Below, in pieces: positions 24,345 to 36,718 of a stretch of DNA of 64,000 nucleotides (positions are counted from its first letter, which is position 1; the number at the start of each line of letters is the position of its first letter). The DNA comes from Panulirus ornatus (taxonomy: Eukaryota; Arthropoda; Malacostraca; Decapoda; Palinuridae), in NCBI RefSeq assembly GCF_036320965.1, contig NC_092234.1:32306203-32370202 (forward strand), read 5' to 3'. The translations under genes were made by a program, and so were the position numbers. The notes under the pieces are model-generated. The model saw only the letters and a program-made list of their open reading frames with translations, searched no databases and was not told the DNA's origin.

Positions 24345-24640
24345 ACCGGCCTCCTGTATCCCGTCACCTTCCGTCCTTGGCCCGTCACCTGCCTCCTGTA
24401 CCCCGTCACCTTATGTCTATGGCTCGTCATCCGTCTTTCGCACCCCGTCACCTTCCCGCCAAGACCCGTCACCTGCCACCAGTGACCCGAACTCTGTCAC
24501 CTGTATCTGATCCCGTCACCTGCCTCCTGCGTTCCGTCACCCGACGCCCTTGGCTCTCCGTCACCTGCTGCTAACACACCCACGCCCGTCACCCGCCGCC
24601 TGCACCCCATCACCTAGGTACTGCTTACATCACATCACCC
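24345..24640. repeat. Degenerate CCCGTCACC minisatellite
   Basis: A second, different array directly after the previous one. Units are built on CCCGTCACCTGCCTCCTGTA and CCCGTCACCTT...TGGCC, with period around 20-40 bp. Confidence 0.85.
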
Positions 24641-25161
24641 ACCCATCAACTCCCGTGTCCCCTTCGCCAACCCGTAACGTGCACAAGCTCTACACCCCAT
24701 CAGCCGTAAACGTAACGTTACACCAACCTCCCGTAACGGGTCAGTCATCTATCCCAACCCACAACCGTACCCTGCACGTAGACATGGCGTCAAGCGAACA
24801 CCTACCCACCGTCAGACACTGCCTGTGTGAAGACATACACATATTTGTACACACGAAAACCATACGTCATCATTCGTTCATCACGCAGGCAAGTAAACCA
24901 ATAAGAGAGGCTCGTCAACACGACGCACAGACCTTGAAGTTTATTCCCATGGTGGCAAGATATGTGATAATCTAATATACTTTATTTGTCTCCGAACTAA
25001 CAAAAGAAAAAAATCTATATACAATACACGTAATTTGGTTATTAAAGAGAAACTTATGGATCAGTACATTTTAAGACGAATCCAGTGTGGGAAAAGGAAC
25101 AAGACAGAGAACCCCTGCTTCTCTTTATGGGTTCCTTCCTTCCTTATCTCCCCTTATCTCC

Positions 25162-25164
<3 letters not shown>

Positions 25165-25214
<50 letters not shown>
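25165..25214. repeat. (CT)n microsatellite
   Basis: CT array of about 50 bp. From 25,215 to 26,310 I see no gene; the sequence is AT-rich and unique-looking. Confidence 0.99.
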
Positions 25215-25218
<4 letters not shown>

Positions 25219-26309
25219 TTCTCTCAGCGCGCCCGGCGGGGGCCTAATTAAGTTTTTGACTAAATGCGTCGGGGCCACATAATGAAGGTTTTCTGGGGAG
25301 GTTAATAGCATGTGGAGAAGCATAATAATTAGAGCCAAGCACAGTCATTACGGCTGGGGAGGCCCGGTGACTGAGGGGAACTAGGGGGAAATGTCAAGAA
25401 CAGCTCTGGGTAGGCCGGGGCTCGCCCGACGCCCTACAGCGCCGCCCTTGCTATCGCCGCCGAACTAATCATATGAGCGAGTGTTTCACAATCCCGCATG
25501 CATGAGTCAGGAGTAACTAACTGGCTTACGCTAATCTATACTCAAAGGTATCATAATACTGCATATGTATTAGTTTGACTTGAATACACTCTATTTACGC
25601 CATGGGTGTAAAATATCTTAACTCATAAATAATCTTGCGTGAATTAATTTACACTCAAATGTCATCTGATTTACAAATGACAAAGTCGCACTCAAATGCC
25701 ATCTGATTCACACACGTCTGTGAACTATTCGAATGTGCAACTTTATACCAACTCATCTGAGCACTATACGAAGTACATCATCGCCTGGAGTTAATCCAAA
25801 TCATAAACTTCAGAACTAAAGATCAACCTGACTTCATTCTTATAACTTACACAAGCCATCGCGAATCTTAGCGAGAGAAGAATTCGTCTGGACACAAGAA
25901 AATCACGTAAGACCTTTCTGTACCACTTCTTAAAGCCAGTTAGCGAACCCTACACTTCGCATAGTACAGATCTATCTACAACGCTATACGAACAGAAACA
26001 CATACGCAGGCGTGCGTACAGATATTTCGTTAGGGAAGATCCGTAGCTGTGCGGTTCTAAACCCTTATTATTCCAGCTCTGTTTCCGTAAGAACACATTC
26101 ATTCTGAGCTTCTTTTAAGTTCCCAATTATTCTAAGTTCCTAAGTACTTAAGTTTCTAAGTACTCGGAAGCTTACTGGAAAAACTTGGGGTCTATTTCAA
26201 GGATTTTCATATAAGATCTACCGTAATAGACTCTCGATACATGAATTCAGAGACCGGCGAAAATGTGCATATAGCGTGTGATATACTTTCATCTCAGTTA
26301 CGACAACTG

Positions 26310-26690
26310 ACGGGTCCTCCGTCGTCGCCACCATCACAACGCCAACATAACATTCAACGCCACCAATACTCTGGTAACGCGGTTTTCAACGCTATCACTG
26401 CACTGGCGACAATACTTCATCGCCTTCAACGCGATCGCTGCTCTGGTAACACCGCGTTCAACGCCACTCCTGCACCAGTAACATCGGCTTCAACGCTATC
26501 ACTGCCCTAATGAACCCGCGTTCAACGCCACTCCTGCACCAGTAACATCGGCTTCAACGCTATCACTGCCCTAATGAACCCGCGTTCAACGCCACTCCTG
26601 CACCAGTAACATCGGCTTCAACGCTATCACTGCCCGAATGAAGCCGTGTTCAACGCCACCGCTGCCCTAATTACAATGTACTCAGACCTG
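26310..26690. repeat. 64-bp higher-order minisatellite on a ~32-bp ancestral unit
   Basis: Three near-identical 64-bp units start at 26,455, 26,519 and 26,583, each made of two diverged ~32-bp halves (TTCAACGCCACTCCTGCACC and TTCAACGCTATCACTGCCC). Flanking copies (26,330-26,455 and after 26,647) show older, more diverged ~32-bp units. Confidence 0.93.
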
Positions 26691-27148
26691 TTAGCACATC
26701 GTTATCTGATTAAATATATGAAAGAATATGAAATATATACCAGAAAACTACATACACGAAGAAAACTATAATAATGAAAGAAGGAGAGAAAGGACACTTA
26801 ACGTACAAAAAGCTTGGAGTGTATATTCACGATCCTTTTCATCGCTAAGATCTTGAATCAGTTTCTTAAGAGGGTTCAATCTGGGTAAGTATACGTAGGG
26901 CAAGCGTTGCTGTGGTCGTGCGGGTGAGGGCAGTACGGTACAGAGGAGGTGAATTAAAGATATAGAGGAAAAGATGACGACGAGGACGACGCCAAACCAT
27001 GATCGCACAGCGCAATCACCGCCAATGATAGGGTACGCAAGCAACTACAGTTCCGAATCCCTCCGTTCTTATCTCGTCTTACGAGACTTAATGGAAGAAA
27101 AAAAGAAGAAAATAGAAAAAGGAAAATAAAGGAAGGTATAAAGTGAGG

Positions 27149-27150
<2 letters not shown>

Positions 27151-27216
<66 letters not shown>
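27151..27216. repeat. (GA)n microsatellite
   Basis: Perfect GA array of about 66 bp. Confidence 0.99.
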
Positions 27217-27225
<9 letters not shown>

Positions 27226-27543
27226 TTTTAAGAAAATTGCATAAAAGGTTTCTTTAAGTCCCCGCCCTGCCTGCCTCCCTCCCTCCGAGAATATGAGAAG
27301 AGGAAAAACTAATTAAAGCGGGTGCATTTCGTGAATAGGCCTATGGCTGCGATCAATATGGTAAAAAAAGGAGAGGCAAAACGTTGGTTCCCCCTTCCTC
27401 CCCTCCCTTCCCACTGTCTGTTGTGAGGACCAATTTTTGGCTCCCCTCATCTCTCTCTGGCTGGGCCAAGTGAGGGAGAGACTTTAGTTACTGCCTGATT
27501 TCTGGCCTCCTCCTCCTCCCTTTTGTTGACTCTTCAAGAGAAA

Positions 27544-27544
<1 letters not shown>

Positions 27545-27619
<75 letters not shown>
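27545..27619. repeat. (CA)n(TA)n compound microsatellite
   Basis: CA array of about 27 bp passing into a TA array of about 45 bp. Confidence 0.99.
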
Positions 27620-27622
<3 letters not shown>

Positions 27623-28940
27623 ATATATACCTGGGGTTACTTTGTGGAACATGACTTTCCTGAGCTAGGCGAAACGCTGACGAGAAATGGGGAATGAAAA
27701 AAATAAGGGGAAAAGAACAGAAAAACGAACGAAAAAAGAGAAAAAAAATAATATAGATGTGGGAGGCGGTGATGGGGGGGGGAGGGGGAGAGACAGGGGG
27801 GGGGGGGCTTTCCAGGCGTCACCTTTGTCTCTTGTTTATCAACCATTTCACTATGTTTCGTCTGGCCGACATTACCATCCCTACCACACGCGGGTTAGAA
27901 CATGGGATGTTGTGTGAGTGTGTGTGCGTACGTGTAACCCCTGCAACCAACCAGCTGGCTGCCTGGCTACTGGGCGGAATGCGTATCAACAGTTGTTTTG
28001 GCGTAGGTACGGCGACCTCTGCGTCATCCTTTGCCGGAGCCCCGCCTGCATCAATCATGGGGAGGATTTTATAGGCCTAGTGTGTACACTTGAGAGGGGT
28101 GGGGTAGGGAGAAAGGGGGGGAGGGAATATGCCTATTTGATTGGATTTACCTACTGTAATTAATTATGGAAATTGGGTTTGATATCAAAGAGGGCTCGTT
28201 TCGAACTTAGCATACCCTTCAGCGAGAGATCTAAAGATCATTTTCTGTCTTAATGCTATTGCAGGTGTTAAGGATATCTTTTCCCCAAGCCTCTGATTAC
28301 ACCAGCAACACAGCAGAACACCTCATGTGTCGATAACAAACATCACAATATCGGAAAATGAGTCGACCAGTCAGGTGCATAACCTCAGGAACGAGTAATT
28401 TCGTCATAAACTTCATATACATTTGATAAGTAAAATGGGTAATTAATGCCCCCCTCCACGTGCCGCCTCCAGCCCTCGGGCTAACAATATAATCAACAAA
28501 GAATACCCATAATGGTAAAACTGGGAAGAAAAAAAAAAATACTAAAAATGAATAAGGTCTTATCTCTTCATCTTGGAGTCCGTCCCCTCCTGGTCCAACC
28601 AACTCGATCCCTCCCTGCCTTTCTTCCACCTTTCGCCCCCTCCCTCCCTCTCACCCTCCTTCCCATGGGCCTCACACCCTCCATGCCCATGGCCTTCATT
28701 CACCCCTCCCCTTCCCTCCTGGCTCCCGTGTGCTACACATGACACAAGGGCCAGACCTCTGCTCGATGCCACAAGGATCATCGTTTTCCTTGCCAAGAGT
28801 TGTCAGTGCTGTTGTTGGCGATGCACAACTCCCTGTCTGTCTCTCCGCGCAGACAGACGTACACCTATATCCCTAGCTCGCCCCGTGGCACAGGAAAGTT
28901 AATCTTCGATCAAAGTTAGAAATCGCTTGAAAAAAAAATA
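27620..28940. other. No supported gene; G-rich tracts
   Basis: Contains G-runs (27,772-27,808, two long runs separated by AGGGGGAGAGACA), purine-rich sequence before it and a C/T-rich tract at 28,570-28,740. Overlapping frames of 76-110 codons are composition-driven. No motif recognised. Confidence 0.5.
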
Positions 28941-28954
28941 AATAAAAAGATTAG

Positions 28955-29090
28955 GTCAAGGGTTAGGTCAAAGGCTCAATGGTCACAACGTCATGTTCGA
29001 GGATCACAACGACATTTTCATGGGTCACAACGCAGTGCTAGAGGGTCACATCTTCATGTTCAAGGAGTCAGACATCATGTATGATATGCA
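28955..29090. repeat. Degenerate ~30-bp repeat
   Basis: About four copies of a GGTCACAACG...TCATGTTC-like unit, e.g. ATGGTCACAACGTCATGTTC. Confidence 0.75.
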
Positions 29091-29299
29091 TGAATCCCTC
29101 CAAGATCATTCAGCTCCTAATCCTCCACAGCCCACAACGCCACACCCTCCGCACGTTCTCATAATTCAACCCTTACTACTAAACCTAAAACAGCCCCTCT
29201 ATTGGACAATGTCACTCACAACCCTCGCCCTCCCTTTAAAGAGGACCTGATCAACGGTGTTTCCTTATACGATCCTTCAGCAGTACTCCCTAGCCCCTC

Positions 29300-29570
29300 G
29301 CAACAGTCCTCACGGCCCCTGAAGTAGTGGCGACCAATTCGTGAAGTTGTCGCGGGTCAACCGCGAACCCTCTGTGAGAGAGGTGCGAGGTCGTCGTGCA
29401 CTCATCGTGAGAGAGGCGTCGAGTCGTTGCCGGGGAATCATGAGGTAGTCGTGCAGTAGCTCATCCACACGGAGAGAGAGAGGGCGGCGGAGGGGGAGGC
29501 AGCAGCGGCGGTAGCGGTGGTGGCAGAGTGGATGGGTGGGTTGGAGAGTGGGCGGGTGGCGGCGGGGGTC
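29300..29570. other. G-rich stretch with GTGAGAGAGGCG repeats, no gene
   Basis: GTGAGAGAGG-type words at about 29,372 and 29,409, then GGCGGAGGGGGAGGCAG and GGCGG triplets. No coding signal. Confidence 0.5.
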
Positions 29571-30029
29571 TCGAGCCCACAGTCTCTGAGAGTCATCTAA
29601 TGACCACTCCCGCCACTCAAACCAGTCGCCATATCCGGCCTTTCATTATTCACAATTGCAACATGGGACTCTCTAATTCCACAGGTATACTGTCTGTTTT
29701 ATGTCCTATAATCCCACCCTCCACCTTAGGCGTAATCGCCAATTTAACGATACATAACGTCATTGTATTTCTCTAAATTGACTGCCTAAGTACATCCTCC
29801 CGTGGGGCTCATTATAAGAATAGAGGGGACAGGACATGAAGCGGGGCGCTGGGTTGTTTACTGTCTTGTTCTCACCTTCTCTGATCTGTATTGTCCCAGA
29901 CAGAAGGCCCACCACCCAGCTCCTCCCGTCGCTTCGGGACTCATTGTCTCTAAGATTACTGCAGTTGATCACTTGCAAATCGCAATGGAAATTCATCCGC
30001 CGCTTCCTCCATAGCACTATGCAATTTGA

Positions 30030-30345
30030 CGGTTCACCCTCCTAAACTGTTCCTCCTCATAATGTAGCTTCTTAAACTGTACATCTTTTTTTCCTGATTG
30101 CCTTCCTAAACTGTCTTTCCTTGCAACGCAACTTTCAAAGTTGGCTTTTCTTGCAGCGGACCTTCCTAAAACTGTCTTTCCTTGTTGCAGAACTTCCAAA
30201 ACTGTCTTCCCTTCTTGCTAAACTTCCTAAACTGTCTTTCCTTGATGAGCAAGTTGCTAAGCTGTCTTCCCTTGCTATGGAATTTCCTTGATTGGCTTTT
30301 CTTTCAGAGTGCAACTCTGTAACCTCTTCTTCCTGAGTGTAAGCT
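30030..30345. repeat. ~31-bp degenerate minisatellite, about 9 copies
   Basis: Units resemble CTTCCTAAACTGTCTTTCCT followed by TG and a variable 8-10 bases. Looser copies may extend to 30,500. Confidence 0.9.
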
Positions 30346-30693
30346 CTTGCAGTACAGCTATCTAAACTAGCATTCCTTATGGCAGTTTACAATTTTCCTT
30401 TGCAGACTACCTTGTTGAATAGTTGCCAATAACTCCTTAAATCATATCCTTTAAATAACTTTCCCTAAAGAGGATTTCCTAATCTGTCCTTCCCCAGCAT
30501 GTATATGACCTCTCTGTCCATCTTAACAATATATGTATATAACTTCCAAATGATATACAATTATATAATCTGCGTGTTAAAAACAATGGTTTTACACGGT
30601 TCAAAATGTTTCCCTATCATTACCGGTGCGAATCAATTCAAAGGCTTGTCCGGTTCTCCATGATGAGGAAAGCACCCCAACCTAGAACGACTA

Positions 30694-30718
30694 CACACAC
30701 ACACACACACACACACAC
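30694..30718. repeat. (CA)n microsatellite, short
   Basis: About 25 bp CA array. Confidence 0.97.
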
Positions 30719-30868
30719 GATCCGCTATATTCCTGGTCTTCCTGTGCCTCATAATGCGAAAGGTGAAGCGGGAGCGTCCGTGGGGAAGCGGACCGGCGAC
30801 AGAGGTACTGTGACGTTTTGTCCGTCCGGCCCCAGCCCAGCCAGACACTATGTCTTCCACATCGAATT

Positions 30869-30871
<3 letters not shown>

Positions 30872-30932
<61 letters not shown>
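30872..30932. repeat. (CT)n microsatellite
   Basis: Perfect CT array of about 61 bp. Confidence 0.99.
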
Positions 30933-30934
<2 letters not shown>

Positions 30935-31030
30935 GTTAGTCCCTGCCTCACGGCAAACTCCGTTCGTGGGTTACACTTTCTGCGTGACAGCCCTGCTTCA
31001 TGGTAGAATCTCGTAAGTACCTATAGGTAG

Positions 31031-31032
<2 letters not shown>

Positions 31033-31102
<70 letters not shown>
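31033..31102. repeat. (CT)n microsatellite
   Basis: Perfect CT array of about 70 bp, only 100 bp from the previous one. Confidence 0.99.
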
Positions 31103-31105
<3 letters not shown>

Positions 31106-31509
31106 ATAAACCTTTATCCCTCCTCCTCCTCCGCCTCTCCTGTCCCCTACCAACATGTGTGTGTACCTAACACCAACCACTTCCTTGCCTCGTCATGTAT
31201 TCCCTTAACCTTCCCCCCCACCTCCACCCACCGTCTGTCTCCAGACCTCTCGAACCCCGGTCCCTCGTTCCTTCTGGACCGGTCATTACTCTGGGCTGGT
31301 CCTGGTGCCTCGCAGGGGTCATCACACACCACTGGATCAGCGCCATAACCTTTCGGATGGATTCTTCGCCTCCGGCATATATTTCGGGGGTCAATACGAT
31401 TGTCAAAGGAGGTCAAGGGTGACTACACTGTCTGGTTTGATAGGATGAGGCAGTCTGAAGTCTGTGGTTGTTGAACCTTATGAGAATCAAAGGTCTGGCC
31501 ACCATAACC

Positions 31510-31795
31510 AACAGCCGTACCGTCGCGCTCGAGGATCGTACCGTTGCGCTCAAGGATCGTACCGTCGCGCTCAAGGATCGTACCGGTCGTGCTCAAGGAT
31601 CGTACCGTCGTGCTCAAGGGGTCGTAAAATAGTTTTCATGAATCGTTCCGACGTGTTAAAGGGTCACCACGTTGTGCTCAAGGATCGTACCGTCGTGCTC
31701 AATGACAGTACCGTCGTGCTCAAGGATCGTACCGTCGTGCTTAAGGATCGACCGTTGAGCTACGGGATCGTACCGTCGTGCTCGAGGGAGTTGAA
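31510..31795 (+). repeat. 21-bp minisatellite, locus 1 of a dispersed family
   Basis: About 12 imperfect copies of a 21-bp unit containing GGATCGTACCGTCGTGCTC, in this orientation. The middle (31,620-31,680) is diverged. Related arrays occur at 35.5, 36.2, 36.5, 44.1, 44.4, 47.1 and 53.4 kb. Confidence 0.93.
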
Positions 31796-31799
31796 ACAC

Positions 31800-32335
31800 C
31801 CAACCCAGTGACATTAACTAAATTACGAACTATGAAGAATACGGTACTGCAGAATCTTAAGATTACACAACCTCAACTTATATTGTGAATGCTGCCCACC
31901 TTTGGTATATCCCCTAAGATTACTTGATTGTAATCATGACGAGTACCTGATATTTCAGTCTGTCGCTTGTCGAAGCAGTTAAAAGAGGACTCTGAGGGAA
32001 GGTAAATTAGTAAAATCTTTACGTTAGGTGTACTAATCAATGAGGCAAATCATAAGCCTAATCAAATGACAGAAAATAATCTACATCACAAAAGAGTCTG
32101 CAAGCGTGTCCAACATCAGCAAAAGGAGTACGACAATCGCTAAAGCAAGACTGGCAGCGCACGTCCCCTCCTAGCGAAGAGCAACTGCACTGCCAGACAT
32201 GCTTATACACATAATGAAAAGTATTTCTAATTCTCACTAAATGTTCCCACATATGTATGTGTATTCTAGTCAAAACCTTACAAATACATCTCAGGTGTTT
32301 TGTTCATGTAAGTAAATATACATAAACACCAGCGG
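31800..32335. other. No gene seen
   Basis: AT-rich, unique-looking sequence with only short open frames. Confidence 0.5.
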
Positions 32336-32339
32336 CCGG

Positions 32340-32510
32340 GGGTGAACCACGGAAAGGTCTCTGGAGCCTGGTTGTGGATAAGGGGCTGTGGATTCAGTAC
32401 ATCACCCGTGACGAGAAGAGAACGGATGTGACCGGGTGCGGCCTTTCTTCATCCGCTCCTGGCGCTACCTCGCTAGCGAGGGTAACAGCGATCTTGTATG
32501 GTAGAGAGAG
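32340..32510 (+). mobile_element. Repeat fragment sharing the LINE/SINE-like tail
   Basis: TGGAGCCTGGTTGTGGATAA at about 32,361 matches a segment at about 57,047 (TGGAGCTTGGTTGTGGA). Both run, about 90-110 bp later, into a GCTACCTCGC-type tail (32,474 here: GCGCTACCTCGCTAGCG). It is probably a degenerate non-autonomous element or a LINE 3' untranslated piece; class is inference. Confidence 0.5.
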
Positions 32511-32589
32511 AGAAGCGAAAAAATATACACCTAAACACAAGCACGCAAGTGTTCCAGTACATACAAGACATACATACGGAAACATGCAC

Positions 32590-32643
<54 letters not shown>
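32590..32643. repeat. (CA)n microsatellite
   Basis: Perfect CA array of about 54 bp, about 80 bp after the preceding repeat fragment. Confidence 0.99.
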
Positions 32644-32645
<2 letters not shown>

Positions 32646-32744
32646 CTGAACTACAGGCCGGTTTGCCCTAACATTACCGGAAAAGATAATCAGAAAGAAA
32701 ATGGGTGTCTACACGCAAAGGAGAAAATACCTGAGAGAGACATC

Positions 32745-33880
32745 ATGCCACTGGGGACCGATCACATGGCAACGGATGTCTTAGATTTCTATGAGAGAGT
32801 GAGCTTGGTTTAATGCAAAAGAGGAAGCCTGGTGAACTGCCTGTATCTGACCTCCTGTAAGCATTTGACACTGTACCACACAGAAGCTTGATATAAATCT
32901 GGGTCTTCGATGGACAGGAATTATCTTAGTGATACGATACAAACACCGCACGTCAAGGGATCCTTCTCGAAATGGGCTGAGGCCGCCAGTAGCTTGCTAC
33001 TCAGGTCTGTTTTGGAAACATTGTTCTTTTTGACCTTTAGGAATGATCTGACAGATGGATGCCACTCCTATCTAAATACGTTCGCGGATGATGCCAAAAT
33101 CATGGAAAGGAAGGAAAAAGCGAGGATGTCTGCACCATCTGACAAGGGAACCTAAACAAACTCCAAACTGGTCTGAAATTCAACCTGAGTAAATGCACAG
33201 TAACTACGATGGTATACAATGAAAGATGGCCTAGACATGAATATCATCGAGCAGGGCATGAGCTGCAGGAATCTGTGTGAGAAAGGGACTTGGGAGTGGA
33301 CATGTCTCCTAACCCGTAGGCAGAGTCCCACCCTAAGAGGAGGCAAATCATCTGCTGATTAATTTCAGAATATCATTCAAATACATGGATAAATGAATGT
33401 TCTGCGAGCCGTCCATATCTTACATTAGGCCAAAACTAGATTATGCTTCTCATTTTTGGTCAAAGCAACTAAAGAAGCACCAAGAACAGGTCATTAAGAG
33501 GAGGGTAACGAAAATGGTACCACAATGAAAAGTGATTTCCAGAAAAAAAAACAACTTGAGATCTCAAATTCGCCCACCAGGGGTAAGAGAGGAGTAAGCG
33601 GTGACCTGATCACAGCCCTTAGATTCTTAAACCAGTTTAACGAAGTCAACAGGAAACAGTTTTTCGAAAGATGCATGGACAGACAGATCAGGGGCCATAA
33701 CATGAAATTAAGCAAGAAAAAGTGTTGAAAAAACAATGTAAAGTAGTACCTTTATAGTAAAACTGGTGCATAAATGGAATAAGTGACTGAAAAAACTGTG
33801 TATGTGGACATCATTCATGTTTAAAAAGTTGTATAGTGGCAGAGAAAATTCAAGAGATGGAGCCCCTCTTTCCCTCTACA
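32745..33880 (+). pseudogene. Decayed CR1-like LINE reverse transcriptase
   Basis: Landmarks appear in the expected order with frame changes between them. They are ATDVLDFYERVSLV (block before motif A), a motif-A relic around 32,850-32,890 (LYLTSCKHFDTVPH with a deletion), FADDAKIM (motif C, about 33,080), ERDLGVDMSPNP (about 33,285) and YIRPKLDYASHFWSKQLKK (about 33,420). After these come RGVSGDLITALRFLNQFNEV and RGHNMKLSKK (33,590-33,720), then a decayed WN..LP/FK end near 33,780-33,830. The two catalytic Asp of motif C survive, but stops and frameshifts elsewhere make it dead. Confidence 0.87.
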
Positions 33881-34654
33881 GTACAATTAGGGAAAAAGGT
33901 AATTCAAAAATATAAAATCCACACTTAAACACGAACATCTGTATACACACTGTATAAGTAGGAAAAAAAAAGGAGGAAAAATAGGAGAAAATGAAGAAAC
34001 TCTAACAAGCGGAAGGTTTAAAAGGAAGTTATCTTAGAGAAAGAAAAAAAAAACACGTTCAGGAAGCATAAAACGAAGGAAAAGAGATGAATAGAAGAGA
34101 AAAAACGAGGACTGCGTGCAGGAGGGTCTCAGCACAGTTTGAAATAACAGTAGCGGCCTCTGCTACCTCGTTGTCCAAACAATCACACCGTCAATACAAT
34201 TGTTCAGTGACCCAACGCAACGCAAATTTACGACCTTGAATCATTCCCAGTCATTCTGAAGTCTTTATATATTACCCTGTCAGGTAAAAGCGTCGTGGTC
34301 TTCATCGCTGTAAGTTGGCAAGCTCGAGAGGTCAGAACTTAAAGTGTTGTGATATACGAAACTGAACCACCCCGAAAAAAAAAAAAAGGGTGGTACAATC
34401 GGTCAATTATGGAATTTACGAAAATGTCTGGGGTTCGCATCCCGTATTCACAATGCACTCGGTTCGAAGTTTCACGTTTTTCACGTGAATCCAGACGGCG
34501 CAATTTTTGCTGCGTCCCTCCTAGAAAGACAGTACCATCTTGCCTGGAATTACCATGTGTCATCCTCTGAGACGCCACTGGTACACGAATCCTTCCTCCC
34601 AGTGTCGAATATTTTCATCGTCACTTAAGGCAAAGGCATCCCCCCCAACACACA

Positions 34655-34691
<37 letters not shown>

Positions 34692-35520
34692 CTAACTACA
34701 TCCCCCTCCCAGATCAGTATAAAAATGGAACCTTACTCCCCTTCCGCAAGAAGATATCCCTCACTTGCTTCTCTCGACGTATGCAATCTTGCAGGGCCGT
34801 CCCAGCCCCACCCCCGCCACCATCAGCTGATGACAGAAATTAGAGCTACACCGCCATGGGTTTGATATTTCGAGCTTGTGCGAAAATACCCAGACTTCCT
34901 GCGAGGATTCTTCGTATCACAGTAATACAGATAATTACAGTGTGTTATGCGAACATAATCATGCCGGTCTCGGGAGGCCAGGCTGTGCTCCGCGTAAAGA
35001 AAGGGTTCCGCCGTGTGTTCTTCATCCTCCATCTCTGGTGGTTTGCGTAACATTATCTACATGCAATAGTGGGTGTGGTGCTTCCTCCTCAGGCGCCCCC
35101 TCCTGCCTGATGCTATAATGTTGTCACAACAGCTGGCAATAACTGTGTGAGAATTCGGATAATCACCACGACATGAAAACACATTTTTACTAGCTTAAAA
35201 ATTTGAAATTCGTGTGATCTTTTTTTTTTTTTCTTTGCAGCCAACGGCATACGTTTTTTTTTCCTTTAATAATGGATACCTCTTCTGCGTCGCCTATTTT
35301 CAACTGATCATATCAGGGCTGGTATTTACAAAATTGATGCCTTCAGTCCTGTGCCATATTGTCTTCTATTCCAGACCATTTTCTTTCATCTTTTACGCAA
35401 TGTCTCTTTTCGTACTGGGAACACCTCAAGGACGGAGTGGAAATACGTACGTACAGCTAACTACAATAACTTACACGGTAACGCCGATAATTCACAATGA
35501 CCACTGGATCCTAGACATTG
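33880..35520. other. No gene seen; short hairpin and CA array
   Basis: A/T-rich. A short palindrome around a 13-14 base A-run is at 34,367-34,396 (ACCACCC ... GGGTGGT). A CA array lies at 34,652-34,690, and a T-run plus CTTTGCAG (acceptor-like) at 35,221-35,240. No supported exon. Confidence 0.5.
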
Positions 35521-35529
35521 GAGTGAGGT

Positions 35530-35665
35530 GAGCACGATGGTTCGATCCTTGAACACTAAGATACAGGCCTTGAGTACGATGGTTCGATCCTTGAACACGA
35601 ACGAACGATCCTGGAACACGACGGTTCGATCCTTGGACACGAGCGGTACCACAAGGACATCGGTA
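35530..35665 (-). repeat. 21-bp family, locus 2
   Basis: About five imperfect copies in the orientation GAACACGACGGTTCGATCCT, the reverse complement of the 31.5-kb array. Confidence 0.88.
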
Positions 35666-35711
35666 CCCACACCTGGGGATTAACGGCCTAGCCAAGTCAT
35701 CATCCATACCC

Positions 35712-35998
35712 AGGGGCCTTAACATCGCACTCATGAGGTACCTCCCCTCCGTCTCATGTGAAGCTATCACGTCGTACTCATGAGGTACCTCCCCTCCGAC
35801 TCAGGCGAAGCTGTCACGTCGTACTCATGAGGTACCTCCCCTCCGACTCAGGCGAAGCTATCACGTCGTACTCATGAGGTACCTCCCCTCCGACTCACGC
35901 GAAGGTACCACGTCGTACTCATGAGGTACCTCCCCTCCGACTCATGTGAAGCTACCATGTCGTATTCATGAGGCACCTCCCCTCCGACTCATGCTTCG
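35712..35998. repeat. 47-bp minisatellite, 6 copies
   Basis: Successive TCATGAGGTACCTCCCCTCC words start at 35,731, 35,778, 35,825, 35,872, 35,919 and 35,966, an exact 47-bp period with few substitutions. Confidence 0.98.
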
Positions 35999-36184
35999 AA
36001 GCTACAACTCAGGTGCTATGCTCACGTTCAAAACATCGCCGGATAAAAACAGTCTGACTAAAACACTTAAGTGCACACCTCGTGTGTCCCGCGCCCTTCA
36101 TAATCTCAACAGCCAGAATCAGAAATCCCACAGGAAGTACGTGGATAAGACCTTCGACGTGGTGTATCATGCACGAAGCATATA

Positions 36185-36420
36185 GGGATGGTACGAGGCT
36201 TGAGCACGGCGTTACAAGGCTTGAGTATGACTGTACGACGCGTGAGCACGACGGTGCGACGCTTCAGTGCGACGGTACAACGCGTGAGCACGACGGTGCG
36301 ACGCTTGAACGCGACGGTACGACGCATGAACACGACGGTGCGACGCTTGAGCGCGACGGTATGACGCTTGACTACGCCAGTACGACGCTTGAGCATGACG
36401 GTACTGAACGACCCTTGAGT
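36185..36420 (-). repeat. 21-bp family, locus 3
   Basis: About 11 copies of a unit like GAGCACGACGGTGCGACGCT, same orientation as locus 2. The unit length leaves frames open on both strands. Confidence 0.92.
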
Positions 36421-36487
36421 ATGTTCTAACCTATGAGTCGACTCAGGAGGGTCAGGTCTAAGGTTAGGCCGTTATACCTAAAGGTCG

Positions 36488-36535
36488 TCGTACCCGCCGT
36501 GCTCAAGGATCGTACCGTCAGGCTTGAGGGTATTA
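36488..36535 (+). repeat. 21-bp family, locus 4 (short)
   Basis: Two copies in the forward orientation, including GTGCTCAAGGATCGTACCGT. Confidence 0.85.
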
Positions 36536-36718
36536 CCAACTGCCGGAGTCAGCTAAAACATCTTATTACTACAGTCAACTGATAAATGATTTGACGACCG
36601 TCCGTACAACGAACATAGCACTTCATACCGTCACTGGCAAGAACAAATAAGTCAATCAAATCTCTTTGAAAACTGATGGAAATGAGCGTAGCATTTCAGT
36701 GACAACCAAAATAATTTA

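Noticed and set aside
24550..24975. 141-codon plus frame
   Set aside because: Begins in the degenerate CCCGTCACC array, is His/Thr/Pro-rich by composition, and has no domain.
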